NCBI GenBank assembly: GCA_002315735.1
Contig: DCIA01000007.1
Span: 62,001 to 126,000 of the forward strand
Direction of reading: 5' to 3'
From: Clostridiales bacterium UBA1738
GTDB taxonomy: Bacteria > Bacillota > Clostridia > UBA1381
DNA length: 64,000 nucleotides
Below, piece by piece: positions 18,247-26,596 of the stretch. The notes beneath the pieces were generated by a model. That model saw nothing but the letters and a program-made list of their open reading frames with translations, made no database searches and was not told the origin of the DNA. Numbering within the stretch: position 1 is the first letter of the stretch; every line of letters begins with the position of its first letter. The translations under genes were made by a program, and so were the position numbers.

Positions 18247-19584
18247 ATGAAACTAATTTACGACGTTAACGACAAACCAAAGTTTGGACAAGTATTAATT
18301 TTTGCTTTCCAACAATTGCTTGCAATTCTTGCAGCAACAATCGCCGTTCCTTCAATCGTTGGAAACGGTATGTCACAATCAGCAGCACTTTTTGGTGCAG
18401 GTGTAGGTACTATTGTTTACTTACTATTCACGAAGTTTAGAAGCCCTGTTTTCCTTGGCTCATCATTTGCTTTCTTAGGCTCAATGTTTGCAGCATTTGC
18501 AGGTGCAGCTACTGTTGAAGCAGGCTATGCAGGTATCATTCTTGGTGCATTATTTGCAGGTCTTGTATATGTTGCAATTGCATTAGTTGTTAAATTTGCA
18601 GGTGTTAAGTGGATTAATAAGCTTATGCCTCCTGTTGTTATAGGCCCTACCGTTGCAATTATCGGTCTTTCGCTTGCCGGAAACGCTGTTGGTGATGCAC
18701 TTAAATTTGCTTCAAATGAAACAGGCGTTTTTGAAATGTCAACAAAGGGTTGGATTGGATTTATCTGTGCGTTGGTAACATTATTTACTGTTATGCTTTG
18801 CTCAGTATATGGCAAGAAGATGGCAAAACTTATTCCTTTCGTTATCGGTATATTGGCAGGATATGCAGTTGCTGCAATCTTCACAGTAATCGGCTTAAAG
18901 ACAGGAAACGAAACTTTCCAAATTATTGATTTCTCATTATTTAATAATATGCAATGGTATCCTGACTTCACCTTCTTGAAAGCAGCAAAAGGCTTATCAG
19001 CGATTGATGGTAAGTATGTTGCAACAATCGCAGTAGCGTATATTCCGGTTGCGTTCGTTGTTTTTGCAGAACACATTGCAGACCACAAGAACTTGTCATC
19101 AATTATCAATAGAGAACTTTTAGAAGAACCGGGTCTTCACAGAACACTTCTAGGTGATGGTGTTGGCTCAATAGTCGGAGCAATCTTCGGCGGATGTCCA
19201 AATACTACATACGGTGAATCAGTTGGTTGTGTAGCTATCACAGGAAATGCTTCAATCGTAACAATTCTTGCAACAGCAATTATGGCGATTGTATTCTCAT
19301 TCATCGCACCATTTGTAACATTCCTTGCTACAATTCCTTCTTGCGTAATGGGTGGCGTATGTATTACACTTTACGGATTTATCGCAGTTAGTGGTCTTAA
19401 AATGATTCAAGACGTTGATCTTGGTGACAATAGTAACCTATTCGTAGTTGCTGTTATCCTAATTTCAGGTATAGGCGGAATGGCATTAAAGATAGGACAA
19501 ATCACATTAACAGAAGTTGCTTGTGCGCTTATCCTTGGTATTATTGTTAATTTGGTACTTTCAAAGGGCAGAAAAGCAGAATAA
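18247..19584 (+). CDS. uraA: Uracil permease (NCS2 family)
   Basis: Proton-coupled uracil importer with the 14-segment NCS2 fold; 445 residues. Characteristic stretches: QQLLAILAATIAVPSIVG near the N-terminus, FLGSSFAFLGSM, PPVVIGPTVAIIGLSLAG, the substrate-binding glutamates in FVVFAEHIADH and in TTYGESVGCVAITG of TM10. Preceded by the PyrR attenuator, which fixes its role in pyrimidine salvage, and followed by its own hairpin before pyrR. Ribosome site TAGGAGTGG before ATG 18247. Confidence 0.95.
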   Translation: MKLIYDVNDKPKFGQVLIFAFQQLLAILAATIAVPSIVGNGMSQSAALFGAGVGTIVYLLFTKFRSPVFLGSSFAFLGSMFAAFAGAATVEAGYAGIILGALFAGLVYVAIALVVKFAGVKWINKLMPPVVIGPTVAIIGLSLAGNAVGDALKFASNETGVFEMSTKGWIGFICALVTLFTVMLCSVYGKKMAKLIPFVIGILAGYAVAAIFTVIGLKTGNETFQIIDFSLFNNMQWYPDFTFLKAAKGLSAIDGKYVATIAVAYIPVAFVVFAEHIADHKNLSSIINRELLEEPGLHRTLLGDGVGSIVGAIFGGCPNTTYGESVGCVAITGNASIVTILATAIMAIVFSFIAPFVTFLATIPSCVMGGVCITLYGFIAVSGLKMIQDVDLGDNSNLFVVAVILISGIGGMALKIGQITLTEVACALILGIIVNLVLSKGRKAE

Positions 19585-19599
19585 TAAAAGCATAAATTT

Positions 19600-19630
19600 A
19601 AAAGCCCTACTCTCTGGTAGGGCTTTTGTG
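19600..19630 (+). terminator. Hairpin between uraA and pyrR
   Basis: AAAAGCCCTAC / GTAGGGCTTTT (19600-19610 and 19617-19627) followed by GTGTTT. The short T tract suggests partial termination that sets the uraA:pyrR ratio. Confidence 0.65.
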
Positions 19631-19644
19631 TTTAGGAGAAAAAA

Positions 19645-20181
19645 ATGAAGTTTAAAACTAATCTTTTTGATGAAAATGCTGTAAGACGCGCAATTATAAG
19701 AATAGCACATGAGATTATCGAAAAAAACAGCGACCTTTCAAATTTGTGTGTTATGGGTATCAAAACTCGTGGCATCCCGATTGCAGAAAGGCTTGCAAAA
19801 GAAATATATAATATTGAAAACAAAAAGGTTGAAGTAAGTTCGCTCGATATATCATTTTATCGGGACGACTTATCCTTGGTGAGTGCCCCTGAACCTACGG
19901 TTAACGAGAAAATTGAGGCTCAGGTTGCAGGAAAAAATATCATTTTAGTTGATGATGTTATTTATACCGGAAGAACGGTAAGGGCGGCACTTGATGCTAT
20001 TTTATCAAAAGGAAGAGCCGATAAAATTCAACTTGCAGTTATTGTTGACAGAGGTCATAGAGAACTTCCTATAAGACCTGATTATGTCGGGAAAAATATC
20101 CCAACATCAAAAAATGAAATCATTAAAGTAAATATTTTTGAAATTGACGGCGTTGATGGGGTAGAACTTTTTGAAAAGTAA
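19645..20181 (+). CDS. pyrR: PyrR, pyrimidine operon attenuation regulator / uracil phosphoribosyltransferase
   Basis: RNA-binding regulator that senses UMP/UTP and binds pyr leader RNA; also has UPRT activity. The 178-residue protein has the PRPP loop ILVDDVIYTGRTVRAALDAI, the conserved VMGIKTRGIPIAERLA near the N-terminus and VIVDRGHRELPIRPDYVGKNIPTS near the C-terminus. Ribosome site TAGGAG before ATG 19645. It lies downstream of uraA, whose leader holds a PyrR loop, so the pair forms an autoregulated salvage unit. In Bacillus, pyrR comes first; the order here is reversed. Confidence 0.95.
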   Translation: MKFKTNLFDENAVRRAIIRIAHEIIEKNSDLSNLCVMGIKTRGIPIAERLAKEIYNIENKKVEVSSLDISFYRDDLSLVSAPEPTVNEKIEAQVAGKNIILVDDVIYTGRTVRAALDAILSKGRADKIQLAVIVDRGHRELPIRPDYVGKNIPTSKNEIIKVNIFEIDGVDGVELFEK

Positions 20182-20185
20182 AACC

Positions 20186-20214
20186 AAAACTTATACTTAT
20201 GTATAAGTTTTTTT
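20186..20214 (+). terminator. Terminator after pyrR
   Basis: AAAACTTATAC, 4-base loop TTAT, GTATAAGTTTT, with seven T at the 3' end. Confidence 0.85.
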
Positions 20215-20252
20215 ACTGGGGAAAAAAATATTAGTAAATTGAAAAAAATATC

Positions 20253-20281
20253 TTGTATTAATAATAAAAATGTGATATACT
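20253..20281 (+). promoter_or_regulatory. ddh promoter
   Basis: TTGTAT (20253-20258), 17-base spacer, TATACT (20276-20281), about 38 bases before the coding start. Confidence 0.6.
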
Positions 20282-20319
20282 ATCAAACATATTTTATTTA
20301 GTGGTTAGGAGTGTTAAAA

Positions 20320-21306
20320 GTGAGTATAAGAGTTGGAATTGTAGGTTATGGAAATTTGGGTAGAGGAATAGAAAATGCGGTAAATTCTTCAAAAGATATG
20401 GAACTTGTGGCTGTGTTTACAAGAAGAGACCCTAATGCATTAAAAATAGCAACAAAAACTGCAACGGTATGTAATATTAATGATGCACTTTCAATGAAGG
20501 ACGAAATAGATGTTATGATTATGTGTGGTGGTAGTGCAACAGACTTGCCGGTTCAAACACCTGAATTTGCAAAAAACTTTAATGTGGTAGACAGTTTTGA
20601 CACTCATGCACGCATTCCTGAACATTTTAATAATGTTGATATTGCCGCTAAGGCAAGTGGTAAAACCGGTATAATATCTGTTGGTTGGGATCCCGGAATG
20701 TTTTCGCTAAACCGTTTGTATGGGGAAGCAATTTTGCCTTTCGGTAAAACATATACTTTTTGGGGAAAGGGCGTAAGCCAAGGTCATTCTGATGCAATAA
20801 GAAGAATTGACGGAGTTGTTGATGCAAAACAATACACAGTTCCTTATGATGAAGCACTAGATGCAGTCAGAAATGGCGAAAATCCTGAACTTTCAACAAG
20901 AGAAAAGCATTGGAGAGAATGCTTTGTTGTTGCAGAAGAAGGAGCAGATAAAGAGAGAATTGAAAAAGAAATCAAAACTATGCCAAACTATTTTGATGAA
21001 TACAACACAGTAGTTCATTTCATTACAAAAGAAGAACTTGACAAAAATCATTCGGGTATTCCTCATGGCGGAGTTGTAATTAGAAGCGGAAAGACAGGGG
21101 AGAATGAAGAAAATACTCATATTATTGAATATAAATTAAAACTTGATTCAAATCCTGAATTTACTGCCTCTGTAATCACAGCCTATGCAAGAGCGTGTTA
21201 TAGACTAAATAAAGAAGGAAATGTTGGCTGTAAGACAGTTTTTGATATTGCACCCAGTTACCTTTTGGATATGGAAAATAGGGATATAGTAAAGAAATTC
21301 TTGTAA
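20320..21306 (+). CDS. ddh: meso-diaminopimelate dehydrogenase
   Basis: NADPH enzyme making meso-DAP from tetrahydrodipicolinate and ammonia in one step, for lysine and peptidoglycan. Rossmann motif GIVGYGNLGRGIENAV, active-site region DSFDTHARIPEHF, SVGWDPGMFSLNRLYGEAILP, and GKGVSQGHSDAIRRIDGV match the Ddh family. The GTG at 20320 is chosen because TAGGA at 20306-20310 sits 9 bases before it; a GTG at 20311 touches that site. Length 328 is normal. Free-standing gene between two terminators. Its presence implies a DAP-type wall and the short lysine route. Confidence 0.93.
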   Translation: MSIRVGIVGYGNLGRGIENAVNSSKDMELVAVFTRRDPNALKIATKTATVCNINDALSMKDEIDVMIMCGGSATDLPVQTPEFAKNFNVVDSFDTHARIPEHFNNVDIAAKASGKTGIISVGWDPGMFSLNRLYGEAILPFGKTYTFWGKGVSQGHSDAIRRIDGVVDAKQYTVPYDEALDAVRNGENPELSTREKHWRECFVVAEEGADKERIEKEIKTMPNYFDEYNTVVHFITKEELDKNHSGIPHGGVVIRSGKTGENEENTHIIEYKLKLDSNPEFTASVITAYARACYRLNKEGNVGCKTVFDIAPSYLLDMENRDIVKKFL

Positions 21307-21310
21307 TAAG

Positions 21311-21335
21311 AAGACCATCTTTGATGGTCTTTTTT
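21311..21335 (+). terminator. ddh terminator
   Basis: AAGACCATC, loop TTT, GATGGTCTT, followed by T residues. Confidence 0.88.
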
Positions 21336-21355
21336 AGAAAATTAATTAAAATGAC

Positions 21356-21384
21356 TTGATTTTAGCAGAAAAGTAATGTATAAT
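21356..21384 (+). promoter_or_regulatory. tRNA-Ser promoter
   Basis: TTGATT (21356-21361), exactly 17 bases, TATAAT (21379-21384), 21 bases upstream of the tRNA 5' end. Confidence 0.8.
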
Positions 21385-21405
21385 ATTTTAGTGTTTTTAA
21401 TATTT

Positions 21406-21497
21406 GGACGGGTATCGAAGTGGTCATAACGGGGCTGACTCGAAATCAGTTTGTCGGTAATTCCGGCACGTGGGTTCGAATCCCACCCCGTCCGCCA
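21406..21497 (+). tRNA. tRNA-Ser(CGA)
   Basis: 92 bases including encoded CCA. Acceptor stem GGACGGG/CCCGTCC, anticodon stem CTGA/TCAG with loop CTCGAAA giving anticodon CGA (reads UCG), a long class II variable arm with stem around TGTCGG/CCGGCA, and T-loop GGGTTCGAATCCC. Has its own promoter and terminator. Confidence 0.96.
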
Positions 21498-21500
21498 CGT

Positions 21501-21536
21501 CGGAACAAGCGGAAAATCGCTTGTTCCGATTTTTTT
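21501..21536. terminator. Terminator after tRNA-Ser
   Basis: Perfect 11-bp stem CGGAACAAGCG/CGCTTGTTCCG with a 6-base loop and seven T. It abuts the stop codon of the minus-strand ABC permease and may terminate that transcript too. Confidence 0.92.
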
Positions 21537-21537
21537 A

Positions 21538-22377
21538 TTACTCTAAATTTAACTTTCTTGATATGCAGTAGTTTGTTATAAAGAAGTAAGTAAATGCATA
21601 AAATAGTCCGTATAAAAGGAGTGGAATAAAAATCTTAGAATAACCATTTAGATAACTATTAAATGATAGTGATGTGCTTATTTCACCAAAAATATTATTA
21701 TAATGCATAATTGCAAATAGGTTTATAAATTGTGATATTATATAAAATCCTATAAATACTGCAAAAGATAGCAAATCTTTTTTGTTGTTTGCAATGTAGC
21801 CGACAGATAATGAAGCATAAAACATCAAATTTGTGCTAATGATTATAATTATGCCACATAGCATAAGCCCTGATAGTTGTAAAATAATAATTGACGCTTG
21901 TTTTGCAATTTCGATATTAAAATAGTCAATTATTTTTGCAATTCCGTAAGAGATTTCATACCAACTAATTCCCATACTGTATCTTATCATTATGGATAAT
22001 AGCATAGAAAAACTTGCGAAAATCATCGTGATAATCTGCCATAAAGATGAACTAAGTGCCTTACTTAATATTTTCTTAGTATTTGAAAGTGGCAAAGAAT
22101 GTGTTAGATATCCTTGTTTTCCCAGCATACTATTTTTATAGTGACTAATCGAAATAACAATGCTCATAATACAGGTACTACCAAATAATATGAAGTACAA
22201 AACAGTTGTAATTAGTGGCACGGCACTCATTTGATTTAGAATAAATGCTGAGGAATTATCATTAAAAAGCCTTGATAGTAGTGATGAAAAAATCCCAACA
22301 ACAAATGTTGCAGCATATAGGGGAAGAAGTGTCCTTCCGAGAGTTTTAAAATCATACTTAAATAGTTTTCTTAGCAT
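21538..22377 (-). CDS. ABC-2 type exporter permease
   Basis: Membrane subunit of 279 residues with about six hydrophobic segments (starting near 18, 60, 105, 160, 195 and 240), beginning MLRKLFKYDFKTLGRTLLP, an N-terminus common in permeases of YtrA-regulated ABC systems. Its start codon overlaps the end of the ATPase gene by 7 bases (22371-22377), so the two are translationally coupled. Substrate unknown; such exporters usually respond to cell-wall-active antibiotics or membrane stress, but nothing here proves it. Confidence 0.82.
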   Translation of the reverse strand: MLRKLFKYDFKTLGRTLLPLYAATFVVGIFSSLLSRLFNDNSSAFILNQMSAVPLITTVLYFILFGSTCIMSIVISISHYKNSMLGKQGYLTHSLPLSNTKKILSKALSSSLWQIITMIFASFSMLLSIMIRYSMGISWYEISYGIAKIIDYFNIEIAKQASIIILQLSGLMLCGIIIIISTNLMFYASLSVGYIANNKKDLLSFAVFIGFYIISQFINLFAIMHYNNIFGEISTSLSFNSYLNGYSKIFIPLLLYGLFYAFTYFFITNYCISRKLNLE

Positions 22378-23075
22378 TTGAATACCTCCCTAAATAGTTC
22401 ATCTACGCTTTGACCGTTAGTTTCGCGAATATTGTCCACTGTATCTTGGAGCATAATTTTTCCGGATTTTAGAATAATTACTTCGTCAAGAATTTTCTCG
22501 ATTTCGGATATTAAGTGTGTTGAAATAACAACAACTGCGTTTTCATTATAATTTGATAGTATTGTGCTTAAAATGTAATCTCTTGTTGCAGGGTCAACTC
22601 CGCCAATAGGCTCGTCTAAAAAGTAAACTAGTGCATTTCTGCTCATTGTAAGGATAAGTTGCACCTTTTCCTTAGTACCTTTTGAAAGAGATTTCAGTTT
22701 TGCATTTGTGTCAATATCAAGACTGGATATCATTGATAGTGCCTTTGATATATCAAAATCTTCAAAAAAGTCATCATAATATTTTAGAAGCTCCGACACC
22801 TTCATCCAGTCAGGAAGTGATAAAGAGTCGGGAAGATATGAAACAATCTTTTTTGTTTCAACACCGATTTCTTCGCCATTTATTTTAATCTCGCCACTTG
22901 TTGGAGTTAATAGTCCGTTTGCGATTTTAATTAGTGTTGTTTTTCCACTTCCGTTTGGGCCTAATAAGCCAACAATTTTTCCGCCTGTGAGTGAAAAAGA
23001 AATATCCTCTAAGGCAGGATTTAAACCATATTTTTTTCTTAAATTTCTACATTCAATTAAAATGTTAGAGTTCAT
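22371..23075 (-). CDS. ABC transporter ATP-binding subunit
   Basis: Cytoplasmic ATPase of 234 residues pairing with the permease that follows. Walker A GLLGPNGSGKTTLIKI, signature region SKGTKEKVQLILTMSRN (a variant of LSGGQ), Walker B VYFLDEPIGGVDP, and H-loop VVISTHLISEIEKI are all present. The start at 23075 is taken from the conserved N-terminus (MNSNILIECRNLRKKYG); the frame stays open five codons further upstream and overlaps the regulator gene. Middle gene of regulator-ATPase-permease. Confidence 0.92.
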   Translation of the reverse strand: MNSNILIECRNLRKKYGLNPALEDISFSLTGGKIVGLLGPNGSGKTTLIKIANGLLTPTSGEIKINGEEIGVETKKIVSYLPDSLSLPDWMKVSELLKYYDDFFEDFDISKALSMISSLDIDTNAKLKSLSKGTKEKVQLILTMSRNALVYFLDEPIGGVDPATRDYILSTILSNYNENAVVVISTHLISEIEKILDEVIILKSGKIMLQDTVDNIRETNGQSVDELFREVFKC

Positions 23076-23079
23076 TTTG

Positions 23080-23439
23080 TCACCATCCAATCTTATTCAT
23101 TATTTTAGTTATGTCAGATTCATTAAAACCTAATGTTTTCATTTCTTTTAAAAATTTCTCCGTTTTTTCTTTTGCTATTTTTTCTTTTAAATCTTTAATA
23201 ATTTCTTTGTCGCCCGTTATAAAACGCCCTGAAGTTCTGCTGGAATATAAAAGCCCTGTGTTTTCAAGCTCGGAAAGTGCTTTTTGCATAGTATTTGGGT
23301 TAACTCCTGCTTCTTCTGCAAATTCACGAACAGAGAACATCTTTTCACCCGGAGAAAGTTCGCCTGAAACTATTGCAAGTGTTATTATCTCTATTATTTG
23401 AGCATATATAGGCTTATCGTTATTAAATTGCCACTTCAT
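23080..23439 (-). CDS. GntR-family repressor, YtrA subfamily
   Basis: 119 residues: GntR winged helix (about 1-75, WQFNNDKPIYAQIIEIITLAIVSGELSPGEKMFSVREFAEEAGVNPNTMQKALSELENTGLLYSSRTSGRFI in the family's usual order) and a short C-terminal dimerisation tail, the YtrA arrangement. YtrA-type regulators repress the ABC exporter of their own operon, and this gene leads such an operon. A 13-bp perfect inverted repeat covering the -10 element and the ribosome site is its probable operator. Ribosome site AAAGGAGG. Confidence 0.92.
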   Translation of the reverse strand: MKWQFNNDKPIYAQIIEIITLAIVSGELSPGEKMFSVREFAEEAGVNPNTMQKALSELENTGLLYSSRTSGRFITGDKEIIKDLKEKIAKEKTEKFLKEMKTLGFNESDITKIMNKIGW

Positions 23440-23451
23440 ATTTAACCTCCT

Positions 23452-23509
23452 TTGTATTATTGTATTAATAACTTAGTACAATAATACAACACTAATTTTA
23501 TTTTGTCAA
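23452..23509 (-). promoter_or_regulatory. Promoter and GntR operator of the ABC exporter operon
   Basis: Minus-strand TTGACA (23509-23504), 17-base spacer, TATTAT (23486-23481). Perfect 13-bp inverted repeat TTGTATTATTGTA (23452-23464) / TACAATAATACAA (23477-23489) with a 12-base spacer; one arm contains the -10 hexamer and the other reaches the ribosome site. This fits steric autorepression. Confidence 0.8.
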
Positions 23510-23585
23510 GACTTTTTATAAAAAATATTAAAAAAAATTTTTATGTGGTATAATGGTGAAAATGTTAATTTTGGAGAGAATTAAA

Positions 23586-23771
23586 ATGAAAATTAAAAAA
23601 ATAACAGAAAAAGATGCTGAAAAACTTTTGGAGATTTGTGCAGCATATGTCAAAGATACGGCGATTTCATTTGAATATGATGTGCCGACAGTAGAAGAGT
23701 TAAAAAACAGAATAAATACAATTTCAAAAAAGTTTCCATATATAAATCAACCTAATGTCAAACTTGGGTGA
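23586..23771 (+). pseudogene. Truncated GNAT acetyltransferase (phosphinothricin-acetyltransferase-like)
   Basis: 61 codons from ATG 23586 (ribosome site GGAGAG) matching only the start of a PAT/YncA-type N-acetyltransferase: IKKITEKDAEKLLEICAAYV, then AISFEYDVPTVEEL(K)NRI, and stop where the family continues into its acetyl-CoA core. The V/RxxGxG/A acetyl-CoA loop is missing. Downstream sequence is short, AT-rich and ends in a perfect hairpin, so the rest was deleted rather than frameshifted nearby. Probably non-functional. Confidence 0.75.
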
Positions 23772-23799
23772 GTGGAAAATTTTATAGAAAGCAATCATT

Positions 23800-23833
23800 T
23801 TTTCTAATACTATAAATATGTAGTATTAGAAAA
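23800..23833. repeat. Perfect 13-bp inverted repeat (hairpin)
   Basis: TTTTCTAATACTA / TAGTATTAGAAAA with an 8-base loop, between the truncated acetyltransferase and the convergent ymdB 3' end. There is no clear T tract on either side, so it is not a typical terminator; it may mark the deletion scar. Confidence 0.6.
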
Positions 23834-23871
23834 CCGATAAATATATGCATAAAAATCAATATTTTTTCTTA

Positions 23872-24648
23872 TCAATATTCTTCATAAATTCTTTTTACCG
23901 ATATTGTTTTCTTTGTTTTCTCATCAATTTCAAATATTGCACCACAAAATTGACTTTTCCCGTTTGCAACAACAAATTTTCTTGGCATACCATCTAAAAA
24001 TCTATTGATGATAATGTTTTTATCAACACCAAGAACTGAAGTTACAGGGCCTGTCATACCAAGGTCTGTGATATAGCCTGTTCCGTTTTGCAATATTTTT
24101 AAATCTGCTGTTTGAACATGAGTGTGTGTCCCAAAGACTGCCGAAACTTTGCCGTCGAGATAATACCCCATAGCAATTTTTTCGCTCGTTGCTTCTGCAT
24201 GAAAATCAACTATTATTACATCACATTTATCTTTTAGTTTTTCTATTTCGCTGTCAGCTGTAAAAAATGGGGAAGATGCAGCTTGCTGCATATATGTTCT
24301 GCCGATTAAATTAATAACGCCAATTTTTATACCGTTTTTTGAAGTAACAATAGTACTACCATATCCTGAAAGATTTCCTTCAAAATTTGCAGGGCGTATA
24401 ACATTATTATTATATCGCATAATATTTTCAACATCAGGGCAGCCCCATGTATGATTTCCAAGGGTGAAAACTTCAATCCCTGCATTTGATAGTTCTTCAT
24501 AAACCGGTTTTGAAAGACCTCTGCCGTGAGAAGCATTTTCGCCATTTGCGATGACAAAATCGTATTCGCCTTTATGTCTTTCCAAACCTTCAAAAACGGC
24601 ATCTCTTCCGGAGCGACCAAATATATCACCAATAGTTAAAATTCTCAT
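23872..24648 (-). CDS. ymdB: YmdB-family metallophosphoesterase
   Basis: Dimetal phosphoesterase of the TIGR00282 family; Bacillus YmdB hydrolyses 2',3'-cyclic nucleotides and affects the sporulation/biofilm choice. 258 residues from ATG 24648 (AAAGG 12 bases before). Motifs: MRILTIGDIFGRSGRD, ANGENASHGRG, TLGNHTWG, DFHAEATSEKIA, GTHTHVQTAD, all metal-binding blocks in family order. Located directly after rny, the conserved Bacillota pairing (ymdA-ymdB), but with a hairpin in between. Confidence 0.92.
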   Translation of the reverse strand: MRILTIGDIFGRSGRDAVFEGLERHKGEYDFVIANGENASHGRGLSKPVYEELSNAGIEVFTLGNHTWGCPDVENIMRYNNNVIRPANFEGNLSGYGSTIVTSKNGIKIGVINLIGRTYMQQAASSPFFTADSEIEKLKDKCDVIIVDFHAEATSEKIAMGYYLDGKVSAVFGTHTHVQTADLKILQNGTGYITDLGMTGPVTSVLGVDKNIIINRFLDGMPRKFVVANGKSQFCGAIFEIDEKTKKTISVKRIYEEY

Positions 24649-24669
24649 AAAAATAATACCTTTCGTATT

Positions 24670-24700
24670 AAAAACGGTTACCACATGGATAACCGTTTTA
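24670..24700 (-). terminator. Hairpin between rny and ymdB
   Basis: AAAACGGTTA / TAACCGTTTT with a 9-base loop; read on the minus strand it is followed by TTTTTAATA. It likely causes partial termination after rny. Confidence 0.7.
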
Positions 24701-24710
24701 ATTTACTATT

Positions 24711-26276
24711 TTATTTTGCAAAATCAACTGCTCTTGTTTCACGAATTAAGCTGATTTTAATTTGACCCGGATATTCAAGTTCTGATTCGATTTTCTTGAC
24801 AATATCTTTTGCTACTAAAATCATACTTTGGTCATCAAGAACATCAGGCTTAACCATAATTCTAACTTCACGACCTGCTTGAATAGCATATGATTTTTCA
24901 ACACCGTCAAATTCGTTTGCAATTTCTTCAAGGCGTTGTAAACGCTTAATGTAAGTTTCGATGTTTTCGCGTCTTGCACCCGGTCTTGCAGCACTAATTG
25001 CATCTGCTGCTTGAACTAACTGTGCAACTATTGTATTTGCTTCAACATCACCATGGTGAGCCATAATAGCGTGAATTACATCTTCATTTTCTTTGTATTT
25101 TCTTGCAATATCAGCACCTATTGTAACGTGAGAACCTTCGATTTCGTGGTCCATAGCTTTGCCAATATCATGAAGAAGACCGGCACGCTTTGCAAGTGCG
25201 ATATCAACACCAAGTTCTCCTGCCATAACGCCTGCAAGATGAGCAACTTCGATTGAATGTTTTAAAACATTTTGACCATAACTTGTACGATAACGAAGTC
25301 TGCCAAGTAATTTGATAATTTCAGGGTGAAGACCATGCACACCGGTTTCGAATGATGCAGATTCACCTTCTTGTTTAATAGTTGTTTCAACTTCTTTTCT
25401 TGCTTTGTCAACAAGTTCTTCTATACGAGCCGGATGAATACGGCCGTCAACGATTAGTTTTTCGAGAGCAATTCTTGCAATTTCACGACGAACCGGATCA
25501 AAACTTGATAGGATAACTGCTTCAGGAGTATCGTCTATGATAAGATCAACGCCTGTAAGAGTTTCCAAAGCACGAATGTTTCTGCCTTCACGGCCTATAA
25601 TTCTGCCCTTCATTTCGTCAGCAGGTAGGGCAACAACTGAAACAGTTGCCTCTGCAACGTGGTCTGCCGCAACTTTCTGTATTGAAGATGCTACGATGTC
25701 TTTTGCCTTTCTTTCGGCATTTTCTTTTGCTTCTTGCTCTATTTCTTTAACCATAACAGCGGCTTCGTGTCTTGCTTCTTGTTCTAAATCTCTGATAAGC
25801 AAGGACTTTGCCTCTTCTCGTGAAAGACCTGAAATTTTTTCAAGTTCAGTTAGTTGTTTCTTTCTGAGTTCTTCGACTTCTTCAACTTTGTCTTCGTATT
25901 CTTTGAGCTTTGTGTTCAAAGATTGGTCTTTCTTTTCTAATGTTTCGCTTTTTTTGTCAAGATTTTCTTCTTTTTGATTAATTCTCTTTTCTTGTGCAGA
26001 AATTTCGCGTCTGCGATCCTTCATTTCGGCTTCAAAAGCAGTGCGTAGTTTCTGGTTTTCTTCCTTGGCTTCAAGTGCAATTTCTCTTGCTTGAGATTTT
26101 GCTGATTTCTTTGCATTTTCTAAAATGCTATTTGCTTCAGCTTCTGCAGAGCCAAGCTTTGCTTCTGCAATTTTTTTTCTGTACGAAATACCAAAACGAA
26201 ATGACATGATATTCAGTAATGCAAAAATCGCAGCAACAGCTATAAGTACTAATTCAAGTGTTTCTATCTTGTACAC
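24711..26276 (-). CDS. rny: Ribonuclease Y
   Basis: Membrane-anchored endoribonuclease that starts mRNA decay. 521 residues: N-terminal transmembrane segment (about 7-27), long charged coiled coil (about 30-200), KH RNA-binding domain (about 210-275, with GRIIGREGRNIRALE), and HD catalytic domain (HSIEVAHLAGVMAGELG, HDIGKAMDHE, HHGD). Length is exactly family-typical. The assigned start is GTG 26276, which abuts a run of six G with no usual spacing, so initiation may be inefficient or the start differs by a few codons. The transcript has a leader of about 130 bases. Confidence 0.95.
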   Translation of the reverse strand: MYKIETLELVLIAVAAIFALLNIMSFRFGISYRKKIAEAKLGSAEAEANSILENAKKSAKSQAREIALEAKEENQKLRTAFEAEMKDRRREISAQEKRINQKEENLDKKSETLEKKDQSLNTKLKEYEDKVEEVEELRKKQLTELEKISGLSREEAKSLLIRDLEQEARHEAAVMVKEIEQEAKENAERKAKDIVASSIQKVAADHVAEATVSVVALPADEMKGRIIGREGRNIRALETLTGVDLIIDDTPEAVILSSFDPVRREIARIALEKLIVDGRIHPARIEELVDKARKEVETTIKQEGESASFETGVHGLHPEIIKLLGRLRYRTSYGQNVLKHSIEVAHLAGVMAGELGVDIALAKRAGLLHDIGKAMDHEIEGSHVTIGADIARKYKENEDVIHAIMAHHGDVEANTIVAQLVQAADAISAARPGARRENIETYIKRLQRLEEIANEFDGVEKSYAIQAGREVRIMVKPDVLDDQSMILVAKDIVKKIESELEYPGQIKISLIRETRAVDFAK

Positions 26277-26415
26277 CCCCCTGTTTAAAATAATTAAAAA
26301 ATTAAATGGGGATATTGAATTGTATTTAAATTAGATATATAAAAATTATTTATAAACTACTATTAAAAATTCAACATTCCCAATATAATAGTTTAAAGAA
26401 ATAATAAGCACTTAT

Positions 26416-26444
26416 ATTTTAACCTATTTTTATATTTATGTCAA
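26416..26444 (-). promoter_or_regulatory. rny promoter
   Basis: Minus strand TTGACA (26444-26439), 17-base spacer, TAAAAT (26421-26416). Confidence 0.8.
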
Positions 26445-26567
26445 GCAAATATTAAATTTACTTTCTAAAAAACATATTTTTTGGTTAAAATATAATAATA
26501 AAATATAAAACACAAGAATTTTGTCAAATTTGCACAAATTATTTTTCCAAATTTTACATTTTTAGTA

Positions 26568-26596
26568 TTTACTGCATAACGCAATTGTGTTATAAT
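26568..26596 (+). promoter_or_regulatory. glgBCD promoter
   Basis: TTTACT (26568-26573), 17-base spacer, TATAAT (26591-26596) with TGTG just upstream of the -10 as extended element. Confidence 0.65.

Noticed and set aside
18525..19109. 194-codon minus-strand open frame opposite uraA
   Set aside because: Shadow of the repetitive hydrophobic codons of the permease; no ribosome site or recognisable domain.
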